64,000 bases of DNA from Stratiolaelaps scimitus (Eukaryota; Arthropoda; Arachnida; Mesostigmata; Laelapidae). Position numbers and translations under genes: made by a program. Location: contig JABWDB010000004.1 of the NCBI GenBank assembly GCA_019614645.1, positions 17,360,001 through 17,424,000 of the forward strand, given 5' to 3'. Of the stretch, positions 45,133-58,100 are shown piece by piece (the first letter of the stretch is position 1; each line of letters begins with the position of its first letter). The notes beneath the pieces are model-generated. The model saw only the letters and a program-made list of their open reading frames with translations. It made no database searches and was not told where the DNA came from.

Positions 45133-48100
45133 TACTGATAAATGTTTGTGCTGGCACGCAATATGTAATAAGCATAATAGTAATTTTGATTCGTCGTCCC
45201 ACTATTCATGACGTAGCGTTCACGTCGACGTGTAAGCACATCAAGTCAACAGGAAAGCAAACAAATGAATGAACCCGAACGCGCTAAAATACTCAAAGCA
45301 AAGAGATCACTCGGACTCCGGCTGTTGTAGAGCGTTGTCACTGGCGACGGATACCTTGCACGTACTGGCCAACGTCAGCCCGAAGCACAGTCGGCCAACT
45401 CTCGGACCTACACTCGGACCGAATGCATTGTTACTACTCACTCCAGACGAACCAAACAAAGCGTATTGCGATCATGCAAAATCGTGAGGATGATTCGTAA
45501 CACGCGATGCTCACATATTAAAACAAATGGGACGACTTGACGATTAAATTCACCCTTGTAAAAACACATACAAACCTGTAATAGGGCCAAACCGAAAATC
45601 GAGAGCAAGGCAGAGAGAATGATAGAGAGAGAGAGAGAGAGCGCGTGCGTGTGAGAAAGTAAAATAAAGACGCCTCCATTGAAAATGCATCGTTTGCAGG
45701 GACCTGATCGTGAGGCAGTTATGAGAAGGTTAGCGGCCCGATGGGTCGCAGCTTTACACATCGAAGAAAATATCTCTCTAACCATACGAGATCCAGGGAT
45801 TAAAAGGGGAACTAGAGAGAGAGAAACAATGGTTACCTTAATGACTACATGTGACAGGTGAAGAGCGCTCTGGTTGGCGGTGGATCGATGAATGAAGTTT
45901 GCCAGATCGATAGCGAAGACGTGGTGGTGCAAATACTGATTGATGATGGCAGATATTACCTGGCAGATATATTAGTTCAGCTGCTAGCGAAAGTATACAG
46001 TGACAATTGTCCATTGGGCAAACCCCGCTCAGTCTGAATGTGTTGATCTCATAAGTTTCGTAAAATCTACCCTTGCTTGCTACGTCCGCTGCGGCCGCCA
46101 CCTCCGCCCACCTTAACGTTACCGGTACAAGCATACAGCAACTTGAGAAAGGACGGATCTCGGATGGGATTTGAATAAGTTGGCTAATAGTTGCCCATTC
46201 ACCAGCGTGTGAATGCGTCAAGCAGGCGGCAGTAGCCTTTTTAGCCAGATTTGTCAGTCAGAACATGCAAACAATAATAATTTCTAAGGTTTCATTACTA
46301 AAAGCAATGGTTCGTCATCGGTGTTTTACAGCACTGAGTACACATCAAATGGGGGGTAGTCATCTGCATGTTCTCTACGCCAGTTTCACCTCACCATATA
46401 GGCTGATCAGGCGATATACAGGCAGACTGATCGAGTATACATCAGTCAGACTTTGCCCCAGAACGAGCCGAAAGCTTATCGAAATCGAGCAATCCTATGA
46501 TCGTTGGCGACAATTGCCATTTGACGGAGCTTACTAGTGGCTGATTCGTGGTTGTATTGTAACAGGGCATTACCGTCATTCGGGATGTCCGAAACACGGC
46601 TAAATTCAAGTGTGACGTACCTACGACACATAAACACAGTATCAAAATACCCAATCAAACATAAGCATCGTCGTTGTTGTTCATTTGCCACGTGCTAAGG
46701 AGATATTTGTACAAACATGGGCTATGCACCACCAGTTGTGTACATCCTGTTCTGCACACGTAGACGCAGAGTCACGCAACATGTGCGCCCGAGTGTTCGC
46801 AATAGATCATACAAACGCTTCTCGTTAGACGCTCCGCCCCCCCCTCCAAGTGTCACGTGAAATACTGCTTTCTGTATAAAGCGTCAGTGATACAGGACAA
46901 CTCCAACAGACACACAAATATATAGACTGTGGGTGGTAGTGGTGATGGCGGCGGGGCGGCCAGCAATCATACAACCGGCTTACAACGACGTCGACAGCCA
47001 CCCGAGTGGACTGACGAACTCAGCTGTTGTGTGATGGATAGAGCGGGCACGCACTGCTGATTAAGCCAACCTAACAAACGAACCAAACCGATAACAGTAA
47101 ACATTAATTCCACCCTGTATGTATATTGTGTACGATTTGTAACAACTGCAGCAGGAGCAGCAACAGCAGAAGCAATCGTTTTGTACACCTGGAAATAGTT
47201 CATAGGAAGAATTATTAATAATAATAAAACAAATATAACAATAACGACACAAACAACGACGGTAGCGATAATGAGGTATGATAACGAGATGGGACGACAA
47301 AATGATAACAATATTGAGTGATAAATAAAGTGGAATAATGAATTTCTACACTACAAATGTCAATCTACATTGCCTTCCTTTCTTCGGTGGACGCCGTTTG
47401 CAGAGGTGAATGATTGTTAGAGGACTGATGATTATCATTTGTTTCGACCACTGTTTGATGTTTGGTTGGTGTAAGTGTTGGTTCTTATTAGTAGTTGATT
47501 CTAGTGTATTATATCAAGTGATAAAAGCTAGCACCCTCGGATTCAAATTCGTTGCAATTACGTTGCATGATTGTCCTTGAATCAAGGGGCGCTCCGCAAC
47601 CATTTCTGGGTAGGTCCAAGTTACATTTGGTCAACGGGGCAGCATGACTCCGCTTAATTGTAATACACGAATAAGCCTGGTATGGCCATTGTTACCGACA
47701 AGGGCGATGTAATGAGATAATTAGTTATCTCTTTTGCGCCCTGACGCGCTGACTTGGACGGCCAAGTCTATGGCTGTAAAAAGGCGGAGGCTCAGGTTTA
47801 AGTTCCTCTGCGTGATGAGGACAGATAAGAGAAGTTAAGCATTATACAAATTGCAGTTCCTTTAATAAACGAATATAGCTTTACCTTCTCTTTCTATTCT
47901 CGGTCGCATTTCCTACTCTAGCGACGTTTTGGCTCCACCCACATACAGGCGGTCTCTAACATCTCCATACTAAAGGTTTCTGAGGTAACCAAACCGCTGC
48001 TTCTTGTTTTTATTCCTTCCCTAGTCCTTTTTCCCCCCACACCCCTGTACGGAATACATGTGCATATAGTGACGTGGATTCAGGGGAGATTTGTCCCCTT

Positions 48101-48558
48101 CTGACATCTGTCTATGTTTCACTGTGTCAGCTCCACCCGACCGCTGTTTTGTCTCTAGAAATGATTTTTTGGAGAACGCGGAATAAATAACAAAAGATGT
48201 CTCACAGTACACCGACAATCGGTTGCCGTTTGCTGAACGACTTTACGATATAGATCTCAATCCCAATGATAAACCAACTCCAAGATTGAGTCGGCCCTCA
48301 TCGGCCAGCAGCATTTTAGGCACACATTTGAGAGACATGCTCATTTCGTTTGACTCGATAACGGTTGTGAACACTTTCGGTATGCACAACCTTGCTGATT
48401 ATATTGTATATATTCTACCCTAGTGTAAAGGTTTATTGCACAGAATGTGTGCCAACAAACGCCATGCTACCACGAATCTCTTCCGTTTCAAATTTACTAA
48501 AAAGTACCAGCAAACATAGAACGTCGAGGGTAACCTATTCTCTGCGAAAACATTTCAG
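44936..48558. other. 3' flank and intergenic region between the two PPxY genes
   Basis: No gene recognised. It contains an (AT)n tract at 45094-45129, a (GA)n tract near 45,624-45,642 and an AATAAA at 45663-45668. Near 47,750-47,810 a B-box-like GGTTTAAGTTCC and a short hairpin (GACTTGG/CCAAGTC) hint at another decayed tRNA-like element, but the match is too poor to call. The open frames on both strands are short and unremarkable. Confidence 0.4.
45094..45129. repeat. (AT)n microsatellite
   Basis: About eighteen TA units in the 3' flank of the first PPxY gene. Confidence 0.95.
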
Positions 48559-48718
48559 GCAAGTGTTTCAAGCGGTGGCCGTCCGTCCAATTCGCCCAGT
48601 GTACGCCGACTTCCGCGTTGGCGACGGAGGCGCAACGGTGGCGACAGGCTAAAGTCAGCGGGGTGACTGGTCAGCTCGACCGGAGTGACGCGACCCCAGC
48701 GTCGCCTACCGTAACACA

Positions 48719-50428
48719 ATGGCAACAGACGATTCGAACGAGAACTCGCCTGGACGCTCGGCCGGCCCTGGAGCGGGACGTAGCTTCGTCCTGATCGAGC
48801 CGTCCGAGTACAACCTCATATTGCTTGTACTTCGGCGTCTATTCCTCTGTCTGTTGTTGCTATTCCTCATGGGGCTTGGCGCCCTAGCTATGTGGATGGA
48901 CACGGACAGGTAATCATTGAGGCGAAATTGAAAATTTGTTGCAATATACAACAACTACGGTGCATAATGTGGCACAACGCTAGCTAATGATCTTGAAGGG
49001 AATGACGTGCGAGCGAATGAACGATAGCAGCAGAGTTTATGGGGATGCATAAGAACTTTCGACAACGAGCACACAGCTTCCCGCGACACAAGCTCGAGAA
49101 ACGCAATAAGTTCTATCTAATATTCTGTGTGGATTTGTCTAAAAAGAGTGGGAAAAAAGTCGATCTTTAGCCACTTAGAATCATTCAGCCAGTACCATTT
49201 GAAGCTCAGTTTAAAACACATTTTCAGTTATATATATATATATATATATATATAAATGATTATTTATTTATATACGATTTGTATTCCAGACGTTACTCAG
49301 GCTTCTTCTTGGCGTTGATCGCGTTCAGCGGGACGCTGGCCGTCGTGCGAAAAGGGACCCATCTCCACGATGGCGAGGGGATGTTCGCTGATGATGAGGA
49401 CGCCGTCATGCATACCTCATCGCACTATCCTTCGTCATATCCCTATCCACCATACCTCACATCACCTCAAGAGACGCCAAAACATTCTAACTCTGGTTAG
49501 TCTCATTGATGTCGTTGTATCTAATATACCCCTATATTCTCCAGTGTATATATTAAATATTATAATTATTATGTTAATATATTTATATTACAATATTCCT
49601 AGCCTTTGTAAACGTGCGTACCTATATACACCATTAAATATATATATATATATATATATACATATCTCCTGGTACGACACATCGTATGTGAGTGTGCTGT
49701 GCGGACCTGCGCGGTCCATTTTGGCGGATACAACTATGCCTCAAACTCTACGAAATCGAGTCTGTAGTTACTCGAATCATCACCCGTTCGTTGATACATG
49801 CACGTTCCGCATAACAAGCTTCACAATCGATACAAATAAACACGGCAGACACCATATTATCATGAATCGTGTCTAGTCCTAACTTTACCTAATTGACGTC
49901 GAACTTGACACCTAAAGCACGATCCATATTGAAATTTCCTTCAAAATGTCCTTCGCAGCGTACCGACATCAGCACAACCATCAGCGGGGTCCACCGCCCC
50001 AGTTCTCCGAGGACGATCCAGACTCGTCAGAAGCTCACCACGGCCACAATCACAGTCACGGTAATCATCACGCTGGTGGCCACAGCGGCGCACAGACCCA
50101 CCACGGGGCGGACTGCCCCGGAGGTGCGGGCGTCGCCGGTTGGCTACCTCCTCCACCACCGCCTCCATACCACATGGCTTGCCCTGAGCCTCCGCCGGCT
50201 TATTTCGATGTCGTACCCAACCTCATGGGCCAGCAAAACGGAGTCCCTCCATCGACCAACACTGGCCAACAACAGCATCAACACCATCAAGTCGATGTCG
50301 ATGTTCTCTTCCACGAAGATCCTCTGCCACCTCTGGGACCTATCGCTATCCCACTGGCCCAGACGACAAGTCAAGTGACGGCTGAATCGGCCAACCATGC
50401 ATCGACGGGACTTCATAGCGGCAATTAG
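48719..50428 (+). CDS. Two-TM membrane protein with PPxY motifs, 288 aa, three exons
   Basis: Exons 48719-48909, 49290-49495 and 49959-50428 join in frame (phases 2 and 1). Donors are GGACAG|GTAATC and ACTCTG|GTTAGT; acceptors are TATTCCAG and CTTCGCAG. The spliced frame is 289 codons including the stop. Residues about 31-60 and 66-83 form a tight hydrophobic hairpin. The rest is a soluble tail with a Tyr/Pro stretch (109-119), an acidic patch, a His-rich region (159-181), seven consecutive prolines ending in PPPY (200-203), and PPAY (211-214). Both are WW-domain ligands. The two PPxY motifs 11 residues apart could allow bivalent binding. It follows the other PPxY membrane gene on the same strand, although their helices are not obviously homologous. 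An acceptor-like CATTTCAG at 48558 suggests a 5'UTR intron. No specific family recognised. Confidence 0.85.
49229..49254. repeat. (AT)n microsatellite in intron 1 of the second PPxY gene
   Basis: About thirteen TA units, 35 nt before the acceptor of exon 2. Confidence 0.9.
49638..49660. repeat. (AT)n microsatellite in intron 2 of the second PPxY gene
   Basis: About eleven TA units within the 463-nt second intron. Confidence 0.9.
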
Positions 50429-51214
50429 AGTGATAATAATAATAATAATAATTCAGAATGATACCAATTCAACACTAATAATAAGGGCAGACACGGCTCG
50501 GCGAGTGGCGGAAATGAAAATGTCTGCTACCAATGTTGAGCGCCCATACGAATAATCCAGCATCCGGACGATAATGTTGTCCATAGATTCATTCGTTCAT
50601 TCATTTATTGTATCACGACAAACAGGCGTATCGTTGTCGCATGCGAATTAAGCTTCAATACATGACGCATGCTGCAACGGAAAGTCAACATCGTAATATG
50701 GCAACATCGAACAGCGACACTGCTGATGTACGATACAATAGCAGGCCGGTTCGAGTAGGCACCCCAAAGGGAGAGTATTGAGATTTTCATAACGAACGAA
50801 ATTGAAGCGACTCATAAGCTATCATGCGAACAGCATCTCACAAATTATTGACGAAATGGCAAACGATTGGAAAAATGAGAAGGCTTGAGCGCAAAGCGAA
50901 TACGGTGAACCTGTGACCGTTTACGCGCAAACTTAGTAAGAGGTCAAATTAACGTACCGGCAATGAACGAAGGGTCGTTAACGAAAGGTTCTTTGTTGTG
51001 TAAGTTGAATCTGTAATGTCACTGCTAGGTTGGCTTCTTGGTTGTATCTATCTTGCGATGTGTGAAAGTAGATGCCCCACTTGTAACCTAAAAGGAGGCG
51101 TACCCTTCATGACTGGCCACATGAACCTCCGTCGCCTGTGAGGCGAACATCTGCTGCGTACACTAGTGAGAGTACGGAAATACTGTTTGTCAATCATTTG
51201 CCCTGCAGCCGACC

Positions 51215-51239
51215 TATATATATATATATATATATATAT
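51215..51239. repeat. (AT)n microsatellite
   Basis: About twelve TA units. Confidence 0.9.
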
Positions 51240-53437
51240 TGAAAGCTTATTCGCAAGAAATGTTGCTTCCTGAATATGGCTGTGTATAGCCACGGGCGAA
51301 ACAATAACAGCAAGAACAGTATGAACATTGCCAAATTACGAAGAACGGCCCACAACCATTAACGAGCTTGTGGTTGACATGGTAGACAGGCTAAGCCTCC
51401 TTTGAGCATTGTTAATTTTAGATTGATATTGATGATGATATATACACGAGAGAGAGAGAGAGAAAGAGAGAGGAGAGCGAGAATTAACCTATTTCCTTCA
51501 GTGGACACGGCCGATTGTCGAAAATCACCCTAGGATGCTTTCGAAACAAGCATCTTTTCGGAAAACCGACGTAAAAAAAGAATTATCTCACGAGGCAAAC
51601 AACAATGAGAGGCACTACTAAGCGGCACGCTTTAGCAACGTTAACTCGAATTCAACTATTTGATTCGATGCATATCGGGCCGTTGCCAAGATATATTAAG
51701 ATACTGAGAAAAAACAACAAATGTATTTTTATCGTGATCCCTTGTGATGGTAGATGAGAAATATAAGTATTTAGAGCAAACTAGACTATCGTGTTTTCAA
51801 TTACTGTACGGGACCATAGGGTAATTGCACACGATATTGCACGTGTGTAGCTATTTCTGCTGGCCGAATCTGGATGAGGGTGATTTGCTATTATGAGCTA
51901 CTTACAGGTGTATCGAACATCACTTTGACCAGTACGGCCTTGAGCCAGTCGTCACGCCCTGAATATAACACTGTTACACAACTACATTTCTTGGCGGTTC
52001 CAGACGACAAAAGAGAGGTTTATTGGTATAGCGAGGCATGTGCCCACTGCAGCTGTGCAAACGAGAAATTGAGCGATAATATTATAGATGGAAATGTCTA
52101 AAACTGTTCTGATTTGTTTTCCCGGTCATTTGTATGTTTTCTATGCACGTTGTTCATAGGAAATGGCCGTTCAACTAACGCATTGATTTGCGTATGCGTG
52201 GATTGTGGCTTGATCGCTACAAGTCGACAACTGAGCCCACATACACGCTTAGATACCCATTGGCGTTCGTGTCGGCAACGCTGGCTGCAACGGTATCTGC
52301 TTGTGTTAGCTAGTTTCGAGAGCACGAGAGCATGCTGATAGAGGAGTTGGAGAAACAGTTCGGAACCGGCCCTGTGACAACTGTGATTCTCGCCTTCAAT
52401 TCGTCCGAACAGTGAGTCCATGTTCACATAAGTATATTGACATTTGCTCACAATGTTTTATAGGGCGCCGCTTCATGGAAGCAGCCCCGCCGCGATTGAA
52501 ATTATCTAACTGCGACTTAACCAGCCCTTGACGAAGAACACCTGGATTTCTCATATAGACACTATTATTGCGTAAACATCTTCGTCGACCTGCGCGTTTA
52601 TCAGCTCGACATATTTCGAAGATTTTTTTTGTCGTATGTGCCAAGTGGTTGACATCTTTCATGTTACCATACCCTTTTTAAAACAAGTGTCGACAACGGC
52701 AACACGGTAAAATAATGGCTTTAACGCCGAAGTTCAGTCTGACTGTAGCAGATGAGGTGATGGCGCAAACCGCCAATATATTGGATCTTAGAAACACTGG
52801 CAGCGCAGCAATAATTAGCATATTGGCGGCGTCTAGCAAAGCGCGAGATCTCCTTTACCTGAAATTTAATCTGAACCCCTCGATGATGAGCCTATCCACG
52901 TCGGCAAACGCTGAAAAGATTATCGAAGTACTTGAGCTCACGACGACATAACGTCACCAGGCTGTTCCGGACATCTCGTCGCTTTCACAACACAAACATA
53001 GCTTGGCCGAGCCATTACGTCGTTGGCACTATCGTCCTCTGTCATGCCACGAGCTACGCAAAGCGCTAAAGTGATGCCTTCCGTAGAAGAGTCCCAGACA
53101 TTGATAACGCGTTCAACTTTGATACTGACAATGCCATTCAACGCATGACTATGTCGGCACTGCCCTTGCTTAAATCTATTGCATGACTATGTAGAAGCCG
53201 TTCTCTATCGATGAATAAGGGCACTTCGAAATAGCTCAGCGAGATACTTTTTTTTATTATTATTTATAACAGATCATAAAGTATTGTGTTTCATTCTATG
53301 TCGGATCTTGATTATGATTGTGCGTCTAAAAATATACAATAATTAGAGAAGCAGTTGGGTGTCAGGTCGACACGTGGTCATGGTCACTCCGGAGGGAGGC
53401 CATGTATGATTATGTATTATTACATACGAAATAGATA

Positions 53438-53541
53438 AAATGAATGGGAAATATTCTAAATATAATATTCTAAATATTCTACATATAAATATACATACAC
53501 ATTTATATGTATGATGTATGTAAAATATTTCTCATTCGTTT
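53438..53541. repeat. Imperfect 104-nt hairpin, precursor-RNA-like
   Basis: Arms 53438-53458 and 53521-53541 pair at 20 of 21 positions in a plus-strand RNA, including two G-U pairs, with one C/A mismatch. An asymmetric internal loop leads to a perfect 10-bp apical stem (ACATATAAAT/ATTTATATGT, 53481-53490 with 53501-53510) and a 10-nt loop. Overall size and shape resemble a microRNA precursor, but the sequence is AT-rich and such folds also arise by chance. Confidence 0.45.
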
Positions 53542-54365
53542 CATTCATCAGAATTATCATTAAAATAATATAATGTCCACTGATAACGGGCGGCAGTCAT
53601 GTTGTTGTTAGCTGTGCAATTCATGCATAATTTATCTTTCGGTAAATTGCAACACAAAGTATAGCAACACACTTAACGTGCTTGTTTTTAACACAGACGG
53701 ACTGATTACTTAACAATCACAAACTGCTTCAACACAGGACATGAAACAGGGCGAGATAGAGAATGTGAGCGACACTCAACTTTGTGTTGATTGATATATT
53801 TAGCTAAACTCGGACAGCACTAAATTCATAGTATTCAATTTGTGTCATTACAAAGGCACGATCCATCACTATCCTTCATTTCGAGCTTCCAGTATATCTC
53901 TCTCTCTCTCCCTCTCTCACTCTCTCTAGAATCACCTCCGCAGCTTATAAAGATTACAATCTTATAAAGATTACTAGTACTCACACTCTTGAGTTCTATA
54001 ATAGCTAGCGATTTGCGACGTTTCCCATGCCATACGTGGACGTTAAACCGGCATTATGTGTCAAAGCGTTCCATTTTGCACGTGATTAAGTTTGTGTTTG
54101 TATTGCGCAGCATGTCAAACATGCACAGTTAGTTAAATTAATCCGTTTACTTCCGCTACCATGATCTCTTGCACAACCAGCCGTACCTCGCCTGCCATTC
54201 TTCGTTCTCTCGACATTTGCCCTAGTAATTTTCAACTAGCGCTGCTCGCTGCTCGATTCCCTCGCCGGTTATCGGTAATCATCTTAGCTGCCGTCTGACG
54301 TACGGTCGTCGTTGTGAGCAGAGACAATCTGTGTAAGCACCGCTTCCGTGTCGTGATGCTTATCT

Positions 54366-55163
54366 TCATCGTGGGTTACGCTGCCTCAGATGACCAGCCA
54401 CTTTGTTCAACATGATGGTGAAGCGATCCACTAAGGCCTTGGTGACGGGTAATACGCGCGATAACAGGTCGGATGTCTGTCTAATCAATGCATTCAAGGT
54501 GTCATCAGTGAACTCGTGAATTACTCTCACTCGTCCCGTCTCGGTACGAAACTGTGACAAGATCAAAGACCACACTCCGTCCATCGCGCCCCATACCATG
54601 TCTCCCACCTCTGTTATCCTGCGCGGTGATATATCCGATGCCGCATATTGACCATAAACACGTTGACCAGTTGGGCTGCCTCTGAAGTAGAATTCGTACT
54701 GATCATCATAGTCGGTCGGGCTTATAGGCCATTCGTGGTCGTTGTTAACGTGCATTCTCCACGTCTCGAATCGCTCTATGTCGCGCATCAGGTGCCTCAA
54801 CTCCAGCAGGATGTCGCACATCCGTCTGTAGGCTTGGTACAGCTTGGCCAGCTCCAACGCGATTGCAAACGTGTCCCTGAGTTTCAGCTGCGAAATCCCA
54901 TTGGAAAGCGACCGCCTTGCGCGTGCATGCTCAGCGTATGGCCCGGAATCGGTACCGGAACTTGCGTCGATCAATTGACCCACGACGACGATCCTCGCCT
55001 CGACAGCGTCGTAGCTGTTAATCACGTTATCGGTGGCCTTCGACATCTGACATAACACTGCTAGTGCACGTTTGTAGTGGATCGTTAGCTGCAGTGCTGG
55101 GGTTAGCGTCTGCATATCGATACTGTGCCTTGAAAGCAGACAGAACAAGACCTGTCTCATCCG
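54366..55163 (-). CDS. Unknown protein: single exon or terminal exon, 264+ codons
   Basis: A long minus-strand frame ends at a stop at 54366. Just before its first ATG (55160) stands an acceptor-like TTTAATTTCCTAG, so the frame may be the last exon of a longer gene (exon start 55163, phase 0) rather than a complete gene. The peptide lacks a signal sequence and is predicted to be mostly helical. It has RDTFAIALELAKLYQAYRRM and LLELRHLMRDIERFETWRMH in the middle, an acidic/aromatic YDDQYEFYFRG stretch, and a helical C-terminal end (SDLLSRVLPVTKALVDRF). I do not recognise a family. The composition and length make it very likely real. Possible upstream exons are at 56109-56121, about 57978-58039 and 58421-58485. 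Confidence 0.65.
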   Translation of the reverse strand, partial: RMRQVLFCLLSRHSIDMQTLTPALQLTIHYKRALAVLCQMSKATDNVINSYDAVEARIVVVGQLIDASSGTDSGPYAEHARARRSLSNGISQLKLRDTFAIALELAKLYQAYRRMCDILLELRHLMRDIERFETWRMHVNNDHEWPISPTDYDDQYEFYFRGSPTGQRVYGQYAASDISPRRITEVGDMVWGAMDGVWSLILSQFRTETGRVRVIHEFTDDTLNALIRQTSDLLSRVLPVTKALVDRFTIMLNKVAGHLRQRNPR

Positions 55164-58100
55164 CTAGGAAATTAAAGATGTTCGTATTATTTTTAATCAC
55201 TTCCCCTGCCCCCCGTGCCGTACTCTACCTCCTATACTCAGTTAACAACATGGCACGTTTCCCACTGTTAGCTAGCTATTGCTGTATGGTTTCAGAAATA
55301 GACAGTGTACCTGCGATTCTTTCTAGTCGAGTACCGGCTCTAGTCGCTTAGGATATTTACTTATCGAGTTATCGAGTATAGGAATCTATCATATTTACTA
55401 GTGAATTATAAAGGTGGGCGACAATTGTACGCGCTGAACGTGAAAAGCATAAAAGAACACTTCGCTTGATATTCGTAATCGAATATCGAAAATTATCATA
55501 CTGACACAAGTTGTGCAAATCCTTTCCTAAGTATTTGAGTGACACCAACAATGATCAATGAATGAATGAATAATTTGTACTGTATAATAATGACATTCAA
55601 TGGTGATAGTTCAAGTGACTGGTACATTGTGACACTTCCTCATAGCTCATATGTTGTGGGTAGATTTAAGCGTTATAGAGGAGTGCAGCTTCGCTAATAG
55701 ATAAAACGTTGTCTGGTCTCTTATATTGGTCACCTAGCTGGTAGTGGCCGTCTTGCTGTCTTGATTGACATCGGCACACAATTCACAAAAGCGGCACTGT
55801 ACATGTACTCGTTATTCTTTTTACCCAATCCGGCTTGGCACCATTCGAGAACGTATCATTTTCAATTTCGGCCATGAATGACCCGCAAGTTTCACTTATA
55901 ATGAATCTGTGAGAGGAGAGCTCGGCAATGGAGGGAATCCATTATCAACAGCCTTGAGTAATATGTTCAGCACACTGACAATAGAGAGGTGAAACTTGAT
56001 CACGGAATGTCAACTGCTGATCCCCAGCAAAACGTGCTCGCAGATAAAGATATAGAGCAATATTTAGGGACACTCAGGCGCACGCTTTTGAACGGATAGA
56101 TCACTCACGTTGGATTGGTCTCTAAGAAAAAAGAAAACGACCCAATTTCAGCAGCATCCTCATGTATTCGTTTAAGATGAGGCTGCTAAATAGAACTTAC
56201 TACGAAACCAGACGGCTGCGCCAGGATTCTTTAACGACGACGTCGTCAACTTGTCCCGTGAATGATATTGTGGCGGTACCCTGTTAACCCGTTGGCCACC
56301 AGCGCGGAACGGCAAAACGGCAACCATATGATGGTGCTGTCGCACGATTTACAACTTTGGCGGGCAATTTGAATGGCATATGATGCGTGGCAATCGATAG
56401 GTATGGTAGATATTGTATTGGCTATGATGAACTAGAAGATATTTATTCAAACATACAATAATTAGGCATTATTTATCATTATTATTATTATTATATCAAC
56501 GGCAGTTCTAATGAGTAACAACCATCGTGTCATTCACTCACTAACTGGCCACGGTGCCTTGAATTGCTACATTTAAGGTAATAATGTCGTTTTGTCTCTG
56601 TGAGGCAACGAGACTATACAAGATAACAATCAATAACCATCCTCCCTCGGGACCATGACAGCCTCGATCTGATACTTTGTCCCCAAGTATTATATTATAT
56701 TTACATCTTGTTTAACTAATTAATCAACCATTGGCGAGTCGGATTTATGGCTATTGATAAATATATAAATATACATATTTGATGAATAGATAAATATATA
56801 TATTTCGTCATTTTCTAATGCCCGGATAAAATATTTGTTTGCATCATAAGGCATCAATCATTTCGACTCTTGCTAGCTGTCTGTTTTTTTGGAGAGATTA
56901 ATCGAATCTTGTGTGCCACATATTCATTGCACGCTGTTTAAACGACAAACGTCCTAAATTGTTCGACGTATTTGCCTCTATATAACACTATTGTGAACAT
57001 GTGCGGCATTGAGTGACAACATTGCGTTTGCTATCGAATTTGTAAATGACATCCTTTGCACCGTTGGTGTTACGAGGCGGCGCGAAACTTGCAGAGTAAA
57101 TGCGGACCGCGTCGGCGGTACTTGTTGCCCAAGTTCTCAGGAATAACCAACCCTCAGGACCAAACAAAGCAAGTACCAACATGGGCCTGTCTGTGTTGTC
57201 TATGCTAGACACGACATCGGGGTACAGTCATGGTCAAGGCCACTGCAATTTCTTTCTCACCTACTACCCCACAAGTTGAAGTTGACCCCAAACCAGCCGG
57301 GGATCTTCATCGCTTATTTAGTCGAACAGTGAAGCAAGTGGGTATTACCCCGTGGAGGATCAATATACTAAGATTGAGAGAACAACATAGTTACCACTTA
57401 GTTATACTGGGATTAGTTGTGATGGGGTTGCTGTGTTGAAGCATTGCAGCAACAGAGACAGCTGGACTGAGCCGCCTCTGCAGATTGTGCTCGCATCGGC
57501 TCACGGACCATGTTCAAAGCAATTCGAACAAAAGACCACGACAGTCACGCACGACTCGGCACACTCAAGCAGCAGAGTAGAATATTATATATCTTTAGAT
57601 TTTCAATTCATATCCGAGCAATTGTTCGTCCAACGGTGTAACCAGCACTGTTAATGCCAACAATAGAACTCGTGTAAATCTGGGTGTCGACTTACACTGC
57701 TAACACAACTCGAAATAAAATGCCACCATGCCCCAGGCAACAACGCAGGAGTTAAGTGCTCGCCCCTCCAAAATAAGCATCTACGCAATAGCGCCGCATT
57801 GACACATGGATAATGTTATAAATGCACGGCCTAAGCTTGCAGTGGATAATCCACTCTATATACATGTGCATCGTACTTCGTTTTATATGCTTCGTCATCG
57901 AGCGGATCATGTTGAGCGGGCCAGTATAATCGAGCAGCAGCAATGGGCTCGCAGTTTGCTGCTCGTTCATTCTTACCTGTGATTCATTTCAAAATATTTT
58001 TTTTGAAAAAGAAACATATTGTGAGTACTGCAGAAGTTTGCCAGAGCTTTAGTCATCAGGCGAACCCTCGGGTGGCCTGGTGGTCAATTCGTACGCGCCT

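Larger units (their letters stand above)
50429..54365. other. Intergenic; no gene recognised
   Basis: The region includes an (ATA)n run just after the second PPxY gene, an (AT)n tract at 51215-51239, a GA run near 51,450-51,480 and a hairpin at 53438-53541. A plus-strand frame of 78 codons (52715-52951, starting MALTPKF) has ordinary protein-like composition but no context or family, so I leave it uncalled. A 17-nt tandem duplication (CTTATAAAGATTACAAT) lies near 53,943. Confidence 0.4.

Noticed and set aside
47740..47815. tRNA-like segment with a B-box-like motif
   Set aside because: The A box and arms do not fit a tRNA, and the match to the SINE copies is too weak.
52715..52951. 78-codon plus-strand frame starting MALTPKF
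   Set aside because: Ordinary composition but no neighbouring exons, promoter or recognisable family; could be chance.
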